From contig NZ_RARB01000005.1 in assembly GCF_003612015.1 (NCBI RefSeq), positions 62,001 through 126,000 of the forward strand: a stretch of 64,000 nt of DNA. The letters are read 5' to 3'. The DNA comes from Pantoea piersonii. GTDB taxonomy: Bacteria > Pseudomonadota > Gammaproteobacteria > Enterobacterales > Enterobacteriaceae. This document shows positions 51,832 to 60,285 of the stretch, in pieces. The notes beneath the pieces are model-generated. The model had not been told where the DNA came from, did not search any database, and saw nothing but the letters and a program-made list of their open reading frames with translations. The position numbers were made by a program, and so were the translations under genes. The first letter of the stretch is position 1, and each line of letters opens with the position of its first letter.

Positions 51832-52572
51832 ATGATGGAAAACTCAGTGAAAAAAAGTGCCTTAGTGGTAAGTGCGCATTCTGCTGATTTTGTCTGGCGC
51901 GCGGGCGGGGCGATTGCCCTGCATCATTCTCGCGGTTATGACGTGCACGTAGTGTGCCTCTCCTTTGGCGAGCGCGGAGAGTCAGCGAAGTTATGGCGCA
52001 AAGGCGATATGACGGAGGAGAAAGTAAAGCAGCACCGTCGTACTGAAGCGGAAGCCGCGGCTAAGGTGCTGGGCGCCAGCATCGAATTTTTTGACTTAGG
52101 CGATTATCCGCTGCGTGCCGATAAAGAGACGCTGTTCCGCCTGGCGGATGTGTTTCGTCGCGTACAGCCGCACTTCGTGCTGACACACTCGGTTGCCGAC
52201 CCCTACAACTACGATCACCCTCTGGCGGCCCACCTGACGCAGGAGGCGCGCATTATCGCCCAGGCTGAAGGCTATCGTCCGGGCGAACCCATCGTAGGCG
52301 CGCCGCCGGTTTACTGTTTTGAACCTCATCAGCCGGAACAGTGCCAGTGGAAGCCGGATGTGCTGCTCGATATTACGTCCGTCTGGGACAAAAAATATGA
52401 AGCCATTCAGTGCATGGCCGGTCAGGAACATCTGTGGGAATACTATACGCGCGTGGCGTTGCAGCGCGGCGTACAGGCGAAACGCAATACCGGCATCACT
52501 TCTACCCGCGTTATCACCCACGGCGAAGGGTATCAGAGTCTGTTCCCGCGCGTAACTGAGGATCTGGCATGA
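51832..52572 (+). CDS. galB: 4-Oxalomesaconate hydratase (PIG-L/LmbE fold), GalB
   Basis: 246 residues. The LmbE-type zinc site appears in [15 protein letters not shown] and in '[20 protein letters not shown]'. The segment [20 protein letters not shown] and the C-terminal '[20 protein letters not shown]' closely match recalled Pseudomonas GalB. It hydrates 4-oxalomesaconate to 4-carboxy-4-hydroxy-2-oxoadipate. AGGG precedes the ATG at 51832; ATG 51835 is equally possible, and ATG 51805 has no ribosome site. It overlaps galC by four bases. Confidence 0.9.
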   Translation: MMENSVKKSALVVSAHSADFVWRAGGAIALHHSRGYDVHVVCLSFGERGESAKLWRKGDMTEEKVKQHRRTEAEAAAKVLGASIEFFDLGDYPLRADKETLFRLADVFRRVQPHFVLTHSVADPYNYDHPLAAHLTQEARIIAQAEGYRPGEPIVGAPPVYCFEPHQPEQCQWKPDVLLDITSVWDKKYEAIQCMAGQEHLWEYYTRVALQRGVQAKRNTGITSTRVITHGEGYQSLFPRVTEDLA

Positions 52573-53285
52573 GTCTGGTGAATAAAAAGGGCGTCGTGGT
52601 TCGCCATATTGAGCGGGCCAGCAGCGAGTTAGTAAAACAGTTTGCCCGGTATGGCGTGGCGACGGTTCATGAAGCGCAGCAGCGTCAGGGGCTGCTCGAC
52701 GTGCGGGTGCGGCCTGTTCAGCAGAACGTTACCGTTTCAGGTAGCGCCGTGACCGTATTGGTCTCTCCCGGCGACAACTGGATGTTTCATGTCGCGGTAG
52801 AGCAGTGCCAGCCCGGCGATCTGCTGCTCGTTGCCCCCACGTCTGATTGTTATGACGGCTTCTTTGGCGATCTGCTCGCAACCTCCTTAAAAGCGCGCGG
52901 CGTCGTGGCGCTGGTAGGGGATATCGGTATCCGCGACAGCCAGACGCTGCGTGAGATGAACTTTCCCGTCTGGTCACGCGCCGTCTATGCGCAGGGCACC
53001 GTTAAAGCGACGGTGGGCTCGGTGAATGTTCCGCTGATCTGCGCCGGCCAGCTGGTTTATCCGGGCGATATCGTGGTCGCGGATGACGATGGCGTCGTGA
53101 TCGTGCCGCGCGCGGATGCCGCCGCGGTGGCGCAGGCTGCGGAGCAGCGCGTCGCTAATGAGGAGAGTAAGCGTGTGCGGCTGGCGGCTGGCGAGCTTGG
53201 CCTGGATATTTATCAGATGCGCGCGCAGCTGGCAGAAAAGGGGTTGCGCTACGTCGATTCTCTGGATGAGCTGCAGAAGAGTTGA
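52569..53285 (+). CDS. galC: 4-Carboxy-4-hydroxy-2-oxoadipate aldolase/oxaloacetate decarboxylase, GalC
   Basis: 238 residues of the RraA-like class II aldolase group. The active-site motif [11 protein letters not shown] contains the metal- and substrate-binding Asp and Arg, and '[20 protein letters not shown]' is typical. It splits its substrate into pyruvate and oxaloacetate, the last step of the gallate/protocatechuate 4,5-cleavage pathway. It starts within the galB stop, showing translational coupling. Confidence 0.92.
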   Translation: MSLVNKKGVVVRHIERASSELVKQFARYGVATVHEAQQRQGLLDVRVRPVQQNVTVSGSAVTVLVSPGDNWMFHVAVEQCQPGDLLLVAPTSDCYDGFFGDLLATSLKARGVVALVGDIGIRDSQTLREMNFPVWSRAVYAQGTVKATVGSVNVPLICAGQLVYPGDIVVADDDGVVIVPRADAAAVAQAAEQRVANEESKRVRLAAGELGLDIYQMRAQLAEKGLRYVDSLDELQKS

Positions 53286-53287
53286 TC

Positions 53288-54382
53288 ATGAAACAGACCC
53301 TTATTCCCTGCGTATTAATGCGTGGCGGCACCTCTAAAGCCGCCTGTTTTCTCGCCAGCGATCTGCCCGCCGAGGCGCCGCTGCGCGATGAGGTGTTACT
53401 GGCGGCGATGGGCTCGCCCGATCCGCGCCAGATTGACGGCCTGGGCGGCGCCGATCCGCTGACCAGTAAAGTCGCGATTATTTCATCTTCCGCGCGCGCG
53501 GATGCTGATGTCGACTACCTGTTCGCCCAGGTCAACGTCGATAAAGCAGTGGTGGATTACGGGCAAAACTGCGGCAACATTCTTGCTGCCGTCGCGCCTT
53601 TCGCGGTGGAAAAGGGGTTGATCAAGGCGCAGGGTGACGTCACGCGGGTGCGTATTTTTATGGTCAACACCGGTCAAATCGCAGAGGCGCGTATCGCCAC
53701 GCCAGATGGTGCGGTTGAGTATCAGGGCGAGACGAAAATAGATGGCGTGCCCGGCTCTGCCGCCGAACAGGTATTGAACTTCCAGGATATTGCCGGTTCC
53801 ACCTGCGGCGCGCTACTGCCCACCGGGAACGCACGCGACACCTTTGATGGCATTGAGGTGACCTGTATTGATAACGGCATGCCGGTGGTATTGCTGCGCG
53901 CCGCCGATCTGCAACGCAGCGGGCTGGAAACGCGCGAGCAGCTGGACAACGACGATGAGCTGAAAGCGCATCTGGAGTCGATTCGCCTGCAGGCGGGGCC
54001 ACGCATGAACCTGGGGGATGTGGCGAAACGCACCGTACCGAAGATGACGCTGATCGCCGCGCCGGAAAAGGGCGGCGCACTCACCACCCGTACTTTTATT
54101 CCCCACCGCTGCCACGCTTCGATCGGGGTGTTAGGGGCGGTGAGCGTGGCGACAGCCTGCCTGATACCCGGTTCGGTAACAGAAGGGCTGGCGCAGGTCA
54201 GCGAGGCGCAGGAACAGCGTCTGGCGATAGAACATCCCGAAGGTGAATTCAGCGTGATGCTCACGCGGGATGAGGCGGGCAACGTAGTAAACAGTGGGCT
54301 GATTCGCACCGCACGCCTGCTGTTTGAGGGGTGTGTCGCGATCCCGGGTTCGCTTTGGCCGGGCAAACGGGGAGAAGTGTAA
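53288..54382 (+). CDS. galD: 4-Oxalomesaconate tautomerase (PrpF family), GalD
   Basis: 364 residues from the ATG at 53288 (GAAGAG upstream); a TTG six bases earlier is unlikely. The PrpF/GalD pattern is clear: IPCVLMRGGTSKAACF, GLGGADPLTSKVAI, 'VDYGQNCGNILAAVAPFA' with the active-site Cys, and 'HRCHASIGVLGAVSVATAC'. It interconverts keto and enol forms of 4-oxalomesaconate after ring cleavage. It shares one base (TAATG) with the next gene. Confidence 0.92.
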   Translation: MKQTLIPCVLMRGGTSKAACFLASDLPAEAPLRDEVLLAAMGSPDPRQIDGLGGADPLTSKVAIISSSARADADVDYLFAQVNVDKAVVDYGQNCGNILAAVAPFAVEKGLIKAQGDVTRVRIFMVNTGQIAEARIATPDGAVEYQGETKIDGVPGSAAEQVLNFQDIAGSTCGALLPTGNARDTFDGIEVTCIDNGMPVVLLRAADLQRSGLETREQLDNDDELKAHLESIRLQAGPRMNLGDVAKRTVPKMTLIAAPEKGGALTTRTFIPHRCHASIGVLGAVSVATACLIPGSVTEGLAQVSEAQEQRLAIEHPEGEFSVMLTRDEAGNVVNSGLIRTARLLFEGCVAIPGSLWPGKRGEV

Positions 54383-55257
54383 TGACGCGCATAGCAGTGA
54401 TTGGCTTTGGCGAAGCAGGGCAAATTTACGCGCAGGACCTGGCGCGCGCCGCAAATGTGCGCGTCTGGGATAAAAAGTTTCTTACTGAGCAAGGCGCGTC
54501 GTTACGAGCGATAGCGGAACAGGCCGCGGTTCAGCCAGCCAGCTCAATGGCGGATGCGCTGGAAGGGGCTGAATTTGTGCTGTCGCTGGTTACAGCAGGA
54601 AATGCCCTGGAGGTCGCCGCGCAGGCGGCGCCGCTGCTGGGTAGCGGACAGCTTTTTCTCGACTTCAACTCCGTTGCGCCTGAAACCAAGCGCGCGGCGG
54701 CGAAGGCGATAAAAAAGGGTGACGGAGACTATCTGGACGTTGCGGTAATGGCTCCCGTTCCGCCTAAACGATTGCAGACGCCGCTGCTGACAGGCGGCGA
54801 AGCGGCGGCTCGCGCCGCAGTCGCCCTGTGCATGCTGGGCTGCAACGCACGCGCGGCCAGTAACAATATTGGGGACGTTTCGGCAATCAAGATGTGTCGC
54901 AGCGTGATGATAAAAGGTCTGGAGGCGCTCACCACCGAGTGCCTCAGCGCCGCACAGCACTATGGCGTGGAAGAGGCCGTTCTTGCTTCGCTGCATGCCA
55001 GCTTTCCATCGCTGGGATGGGACGATCAGCTGCCGCACTACCTTATCAGCCGGGTTGCGGAGCATGGCGTCAGACGCGCCGAAGAGATGGGGGAAGTGGT
55101 TAAAACGCTACAGGATGTCGGCGTCGCTGCGTTCATGAGCAAGGCAACGCAGCAGATACAGGCTGGTCTGCCAGCAACCATGGCTGAGCGCGGCGTGAGC
55201 TATCAGGAATTAACGCCTTTCGTCTGGCAGGAGACGATGGCGCGTCTCGCCAGATAA
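54382..55257 (+). CDS. NAD(P)-binding oxidoreductase with DUF1932 domain
   Basis: 291 residues. The N-terminal Rossmann domain has IAVIGFGEAGQIYAQDLA; the middle resembles beta-hydroxyacid dehydrogenases; the C-terminal DUF1932 domain is about 190-265 (SAIKMCRSVMIKGLEALT onward). The start uses the ATG overlapping the galD stop, with GGGGAGAAG upstream. In this operon it could reduce or oxidise a side intermediate, for example a semialdehyde or hydroxy acid, but no reaction is established. Confidence 0.82.
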   Translation: MTRIAVIGFGEAGQIYAQDLARAANVRVWDKKFLTEQGASLRAIAEQAAVQPASSMADALEGAEFVLSLVTAGNALEVAAQAAPLLGSGQLFLDFNSVAPETKRAAAKAIKKGDGDYLDVAVMAPVPPKRLQTPLLTGGEAAARAAVALCMLGCNARAASNNIGDVSAIKMCRSVMIKGLEALTTECLSAAQHYGVEEAVLASLHASFPSLGWDDQLPHYLISRVAEHGVRRAEEMGEVVKTLQDVGVAAFMSKATQQIQAGLPATMAERGVSYQELTPFVWQETMARLAR

Positions 55258-55357
55258 ATTTCTTCACCTGACCAGAATAATTATTCCATGCATCTTATGG
55301 CCTCATCTTTTCTGAGAAGAGGCTTTTATTCTTTTTATTATAAACGGCAGGTGAATA

Positions 55358-56590
55358 ATGAAAGCAGGATGGTACAGCGAATTAAATAAAGACGAAAAGA
55401 AAACCTGGTGGGCCTGTCTGGGTGGATTTACGCTGGATTCCATGGACAGCACCATTTATTCGCTGGTCATGCCGATATTATTAAGTCTGGCGATCCTGAC
55501 TAAGTCGGAAGCGGGTATTTTAAGTTCAGCATCACTCATTGGCAGTGCGCTCGGCGGCTGGAGCGCGGGTATGCTTGCCGATCGCTGGGGACGTATACGC
55601 GTGATGCAGCTGACAGTGTTATGGGTAGCCTGCTTTACGGCGCTGACGGCGCTCTGCGGTGAATTCTGGCAGTTTTTGGCCGTCCGTTTTCTACAGGGGT
55701 TAGGCTATGGCGGAGAGGTGGTAGTCGGCGGCGTGTTGATCAGCGAAGTGATTCGCGCCAGCTATCGTGGCCGTGTCGGCGCTTCGATCCAGAGCGGCTA
55801 TGCGCTTGGCTACGCGATATCGTTAGCGGTATTGCCGGTACTGCTTAATTTCTTTCCACAAGAGTTAGCCTGGAAGCTTTTTTTCCTTATCGGTATTATT
55901 CCGGCTGTGCTTGTCTGGTTTATTCGTCGTCTGGTTCCGGAATCGCCCGTTTTTACCCGCACCCGTGAGAACAGGCAAAAAAGCAAAATAGGTGATATCT
56001 TTCATCAAAAGCATCGGCGTATAACCGTGACGGCGACGCTGCTCGCCAGCGGCATCTTCGGCGGCGCGTACATTATGATCACCTGGCTGCCTACCTATTT
56101 ACGTATGGAGCTGGGATTGCCGGTGGTATCTATGTCCGGCTATTTAGCGATCAATATTATCGGATCGCTGGTAGGGCCTTTTATTTATGGCAGATTAAGC
56201 GATAACTTAGGGCGCTGGAAAACCATTATCCTTTTTCTGATTGGTCAAATCGTCGTAGTCAGCGTCTATATGTTTGCTGACATTAGCCTGAACATTACGC
56301 TGGCGCTGGGGTTTTTCCTGGGCGCGTTGCAGGGCGGGTTAGCTTCAGGTTTAACGCCCGCTTTCTCGGAGCTTTACCCTACCTCTATCCGCGGGAGCGG
56401 CGCAGGTTTCTGCGCCAGTTTTGGACGTGGATTCGGCTCGTTAATGCCTGCGCTGGTGGGCATCGCGTCCAGCCAGATCCACTTAGGCTATGCAATGGGC
56501 ATACTGGCTATTACATCCTATGCCATCGGGATTATCGCTGCGCTCTGCCTGCCCAATGCCACCGGCGTCGATTTGGCAAAAATAGAGTAA
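55358..56590 (+). CDS. MFS transporter, aromatic/organic acid type
   Basis: 410 residues, 12 membrane helices. 'GGFTLDSMDSTIYSLVMPIL' in helix 1 carries the D-x-x-D pattern of sialate/aromatic acid symporters, and LADRWGRIRVM is the loop 2-3 motif. It follows the DUF1932 gene by 100 bases on the same strand and is a second importer or exporter for the pathway. Substrate unknown. Codon use looks more AT-rich than galBCD. Confidence 0.87.
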   Translation: MKAGWYSELNKDEKKTWWACLGGFTLDSMDSTIYSLVMPILLSLAILTKSEAGILSSASLIGSALGGWSAGMLADRWGRIRVMQLTVLWVACFTALTALCGEFWQFLAVRFLQGLGYGGEVVVGGVLISEVIRASYRGRVGASIQSGYALGYAISLAVLPVLLNFFPQELAWKLFFLIGIIPAVLVWFIRRLVPESPVFTRTRENRQKSKIGDIFHQKHRRITVTATLLASGIFGGAYIMITWLPTYLRMELGLPVVSMSGYLAINIIGSLVGPFIYGRLSDNLGRWKTIILFLIGQIVVVSVYMFADISLNITLALGFFLGALQGGLASGLTPAFSELYPTSIRGSGAGFCASFGRGFGSLMPALVGIASSQIHLGYAMGILAITSYAIGIIAALCLPNATGVDLAKIE

Positions 56591-56602
56591 AGGACGGGCC
56601 CC

Positions 56603-57499
56603 CTATTGGGGGCTGCCTGTAAAGAAACGCGCTAATGCCTCCGCGACAGCTTCGGGTTTTTCCTCAGGCAGGAAGTGGCCGCACTCTTTAATGGTTTTTC
56701 CTGCGACATCGGCGGCAAAATCACGCAGCGCGGCGGACATATCAGGGATTGAACCTTGATCGGCGCTTAAGCCCAGTACCGGCATCATGAGTTTACCTTG
56801 TTGAGATAGCGCCCGGTTCTGCTCAGCGGATAAGGCCGCGGAGCGGTAAAACGCCAGGCCAGACCGCATGCCGCCGGGAGCGCCGTAGATCCTTAAGTAT
56901 TCCGCGATTGCCTCCTCGCCGTAACAGGCGGGGCTGGCGGTTTTATTCCAGAAAAACCATTCAAGATAGGCTCTCTCTCGCCCTGCAAGCAGTATCTCAG
57001 GGAGATCCGGCACGGCGTGAAAAGAGAAGTGCCAGGTTTTCCAGGCGTTTCTGGAAGCGGTGGGCAGCATATCGGGAAGGGTAACGCCCGGGATGCCAGC
57101 ATCCATTAATACCAGCGATGCGACTTCGTCAGCAAATAAGTGTGCATAGGGAAAGGCGACCCAGGCACCGACGTCATGAGCGGCAAGGCAATATCGCTTG
57201 ACGCCAAGATGATCCAGCAGATCGTGAACGCGGTGAGCGACGGTGTGCGTGTCGTAGCCGTCGAGTGGCCGATCGCTGTCTCCCTGGCCGGGTAAATCCA
57301 GCGCGATGATATGAAAGCGATCACCAAGCAGCGGCATAACGTGTCGCCAGGCATACCAGCTCTCTGGAAACCCCGCCACCAGAACCACGGTACTCCCTTC
57401 CTGCACGCCGCCCTCGACATAGTGAAAGCGCAAACCCTTAGCCGTGGCGAATTTATGGCTGAAACCTTCTGGCGGTGACGGCATAGTTCCATGAATCAT
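56603..57499 (-). CDS. Alpha/beta-hydrolase, epoxide-hydrolase-like
   Basis: 298 residues from the ATG at 57499 (AAAGGA seven bases upstream); an in-frame start 29 codons earlier has none. Oxyanion motif VAGFPESWYAWRHVMP, Asp nucleophile in LAAHDVGAWVA, catalytic His in ECGHFLPEE. This pattern fits epoxide hydrolases and haloacetate dehalogenases. It converges on the MFS gene with 12 bases between stops. It may not be part of the gal pathway. Confidence 0.85.
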   Translation of the reverse strand: MIHGTMPSPPEGFSHKFATAKGLRFHYVEGGVQEGSTVVLVAGFPESWYAWRHVMPLLGDRFHIIALDLPGQGDSDRPLDGYDTHTVAHRVHDLLDHLGVKRYCLAAHDVGAWVAFPYAHLFADEVASLVLMDAGIPGVTLPDMLPTASRNAWKTWHFSFHAVPDLPEILLAGRERAYLEWFFWNKTASPACYGEEAIAEYLRIYGAPGGMRSGLAFYRSAALSAEQNRALSQQGKLMMPVLGLSADQGSIPDMSAALRDFAADVAGKTIKECGHFLPEEKPEAVAEALARFFTGSPQ

Positions 57500-57893
57500 A
57501 ATCTTGTCCTTTAGGTAGAAAGAAAACGCTGTATCGCAACGCGCCGCTCGGGCGATCCAGGCGGGCGTCGCCAGGGTCTGCATCACGCGATAAAAATGAA
57601 TGACACCTGCTCAGACCCGCACTGGCGGGGCCTGCGCGATGGCGGCATCGCCTCCCTGTTAAATTAGGAAACGGTCATATCCTAATTGTGGCGCGCAGAA
57701 TGCGTCAAGCTTCATATCCGCTTTTCTTCAAGAGGCGCAGGGATAAACACAACCGTTTAACCGGTGCGGCGTTGGGCGCGGCTGGCGATAACCATAGCGT
57801 TTGACGTGCCGGGACCGGTTGAGCCTGGACAGAACCACCCGCTAATGAGGTATGCTCTGCCATCGCTTTTTAGCCTTTTTATCGGAACACGTA
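57500..57893. other. Divergent promoter region
   Basis: About 390 bases between the hydrolase (leftward) and the tryptophan-type permease (rightward). I see AT-rich promoter-like stretches near 57660-57730 but no clear boxes, repeats or small genes. Confidence 0.4.
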
Positions 57894-59141
57894 ATGACAG
57901 AAACAGCATTAGCACGGCGCCAGCCTTCAGTATGGTGGGGCGCCATGATTATCTGCGGAACGGTGGTAGGCGCAGGGATGTTTACGCTGCCGGTTGTAAT
58001 GGCTGGCGCCTGGTTCGGCTGGTCGCTGTTTATCCTGCTGGTCAGCTGGGGATCGATGCTGCTGTCGGGGCTGATGTTTTTAAAGGCCAGTCGCTATTTC
58101 CCGACAGGCTCTGGCTACGATACGCTGACTCGCGCATTGTTAGGACGCGGCTGGGCCGCCATCAATGGCCTGAGCATTCTGTTTGTGCTGGGCATTCTGA
58201 CATATGCTTATATTTCCGCGAGCGGACCGGTCTATCAGCATTCCCTTAACAGCGCGGGCCTGCCGGTTTCAAACGCGGGCGCAAAAGTGATCCTGACGCT
58301 GTGCGTTGCCGTCGTCGTCTGGCTGGGAACGAAAGGGGTCAGCAGGATAATGACTTTTTGCGTGCTGGCCAAACTTCTGTTGCTGGTCTCCGTTTTTGGT
58401 GGATTGCTCACGCAGGTAAACCTGTTCACCCTTACCAATGCGGGTTCTGAGGCGCAGTCTTACTGGCCTTATGCATTAGGCGTGCTGCCATTCTGCCTCG
58501 CGTCGTTCGGTTATCATGGCAATATTACCGGCCTGATAACCTACTATGCTGGCGAAGAGAAGAAGGTCCGACGCGCTCTGGTGTTCGGCACCCTGATGTC
58601 GCTGATTATTTACCTGTTCTGGATGACCGGTACGATGGGCAATCTGCCGCGCGCCTCGTTTCCCGCCGTTGTGGCGGCCGGGGGGGATATTGCCGCGCTG
58701 CTCGCGGCATTACGCGATCGTCTTCATGTGGGCGCGCTGACATTTATGATGACGCTTTTTTCACATTTCGCGGTTATCGCATCGTTTTTAGGGGTGACTG
58801 CCGGTCTTTTTGATTTTATAGCCGATCGCCTGAAGCTGGGTAACACGCCTCTGGCACGTTTTAAAGTTGCCTTGCTGACGTTTGTTCCCGCTCTGAGCGC
58901 CTCGCTATGGTTTCCGAACGGTTTTCTGGCTGCCATTGGCTTTGCCGGTCTTTTCGCCACGCTCTGGGCGGTTATCGTTCCGGCTTTGCTTTATATCAAC
59001 GCGCAGAAGCGTTTCGCTGAGCAAAACGGCAGGGATAGCTTGAGATGCATTCTGCCAGGGATAGTCATCACCTTTGGTGTGTTAAATATCCTGGCCTGGA
59101 CGCTGAGCTGGTTTAATTTACTGCCTGTTTTTCAGGGTTAG
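57894..59141 (+). CDS. Aromatic amino acid permease, Mtr/TnaB family
   Basis: 415 residues from the ATG at 57894 (ETALARRQ follows, matching the E. coli Mtr N-terminus layout). About 11 membrane helices with 'GTVVGAGMFTLPVVMAGAWF', 'LTYAYISASGPVYQHS', 'LPFCLASFGYHGNITGLI' and a C-terminal 'SWFNLLPVFQG'. The family imports tryptophan, tyrosine or indole by proton symport. It could be mtr or a paralogue, so I leave the symbol open. Confidence 0.9.
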   Translation: MTETALARRQPSVWWGAMIICGTVVGAGMFTLPVVMAGAWFGWSLFILLVSWGSMLLSGLMFLKASRYFPTGSGYDTLTRALLGRGWAAINGLSILFVLGILTYAYISASGPVYQHSLNSAGLPVSNAGAKVILTLCVAVVVWLGTKGVSRIMTFCVLAKLLLLVSVFGGLLTQVNLFTLTNAGSEAQSYWPYALGVLPFCLASFGYHGNITGLITYYAGEEKKVRRALVFGTLMSLIIYLFWMTGTMGNLPRASFPAVVAAGGDIAALLAALRDRLHVGALTFMMTLFSHFAVIASFLGVTAGLFDFIADRLKLGNTPLARFKVALLTFVPALSASLWFPNGFLAAIGFAGLFATLWAVIVPALLYINAQKRFAEQNGRDSLRCILPGIVITFGVLNILAWTLSWFNLLPVFQG

Positions 59142-59607
59142 AGAAGAATGAACGCTAACAGCCTGTCTGTAAAAGGCAGGCTGTTAGTAAGGAAAGAATC
59201 CATATTTTGCTTAAAAATCGCTTAGCGTCAGATAACCCAATGCCTTACAGGCAGATGCTCTATCCCTATTCTGAGGCCTGAAAAAAACGTCTCTCTGTTT
59301 GCCTCCTGTATATGCTCTTATGCTTCCGAAAACCCGTCGATCCTCTATGGTTTGCTTCTCTTTTGATACCAGAAGTTATATGTGAGCCTGCTTTACTTGG
59401 TTGATTTTTAAATTTTTTCTGGGGAATGGGGGGACATTCTAACATCACAGGTTATTTTGAATTGATAATGATTATCATTATTATTTACAGGTGGCGACAG
59501 TTATGATATCTAAGTAACACTGCTTTATTTCAGTTTATAGGGTGAAAAACTCATATCAGGGCAATAAGTCACATGAAAAGGATACTGCCGAAACGAAGGA
59601 GATTCTG
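59142..59607. other. AT-rich intergenic region at the left edge of the bacteriocin island
   Basis: 466 bases. An 11-bp inverted repeat (CTAACAGCCTG / CAGGCTGTTAG, 59155-59187) follows the permease stop and may terminate it, although no T-run follows. Base composition becomes clearly more AT-rich from about 59200. A Fur-box promoter lies at 59457-59484. No other gene is seen. Confidence 0.5.
59464..59482. promoter_or_regulatory. Fur box overlapping a promoter
   Basis: GATAATGATTATCATTATT matches the 19-bp Fur consensus (GATAATGATAATCATTATC) at 17 positions. It covers the spacer and -10 of a promoter with TTGAAT (59457-59462) and TATTAT (59479-59484) 16 bases apart. Transcription should run rightward into the DUF2569 gene when iron is low. 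Confidence 0.75.
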
Positions 59608-60039
59608 ATGAAGAAAGAGAACGAAATAAATGGTTTTTTATACTTACCCGCAATTGGTCTTTTGTTGACGTGCATAGTGGGAACCTTCAATTTGTATAAA
59701 ATAACCAAAATGCTTTATATGCAAATCAGTGAAGATAAACCTGTGGTGCTGTGGTTTTCAATTTATATGGTCATTGTCGGCATCATCTGTCAGTTATGGA
59801 CCTATTACGCGACAATACTATTCTACTCTCAGAAGAAAAAAGCCATAAAAGCTATGGTAATACTTTATATCCTGAACTTTATAAGCTACACACCGATGTT
59901 CCTTTATCTCCATTTTTCCAAAAATATCCCCATGAGTTTAAGAATGCAGTCAATCGTTATTGCAGGGGTCGTTGGCGTAGTAATCTGGATCCCTTATTTT
60001 ATGAGGTCGCGTAAAGTGAAGGCAGTATTTTATAAGTAA
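59608..60039 (+). CDS. DUF2569-like membrane protein
   Basis: 143 residues from the ATG at 59608 (AAGGAG six bases upstream); the frame is open 22 codons further but without support. Four membrane helices: 'GFLYLPAIGLLLTCIVGTFN', 'LWFSIYMVIVGIICQLWTYY', 'AIKAMVILYILNFISYTPMF' and a last one near 115-130. The pattern resembles DUF2569 proteins of unknown function. It is AT-rich and sits between a Fur-box promoter and the colicin gene. It could be an accessory or resistance factor, but that is speculation. Confidence 0.7.
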   Translation: MKKENEINGFLYLPAIGLLLTCIVGTFNLYKITKMLYMQISEDKPVVLWFSIYMVIVGIICQLWTYYATILFYSQKKKAIKAMVILYILNFISYTPMFLYLHFSKNIPMSLRMQSIVIAGVVGVVIWIPYFMRSRKVKAVFYK

Positions 60040-60103
60040 TTACGTAGGGTCAGCGCTTGGGAAGGGGGTAATAATTCATCTCGAGTCGGATGTAGTCAAG
60101 AGG

Positions 60104-60127
60104 TTAACGATAATTCGATAACGTTAA
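60104..60127. repeat. Inverted and direct repeats upstream of the colicin gene
   Basis: TTAACG (60104-60109) and CGTTAA (60122-60127) form an inverted repeat around two direct CGATAA copies. It lies about 160 bases before the colicin start and may be an operator. No canonical LexA box is seen in this interval. Confidence 0.4.
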
Positions 60128-60285
60128 AGAGAATGCTCTGTAAGATTGGGTAGAAATAAATATTGTGGAAAATAAATTAATAGGAGGGGTAAAAAAGTAA
60201 ACATTCCATGATCTTAAAAGAATCAGGCTGCACTTTAAATTTAATCAAATACACAAAAATCCCAGTTAATTATCTGGAGGGGTAT

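Noticed and set aside
60040-60285. SOS box for the colicin gene
   Set aside because: I searched for CTG-N10-CAG patterns and found only CTGTAAGATTGGGTAG, which has a broken second half-site.
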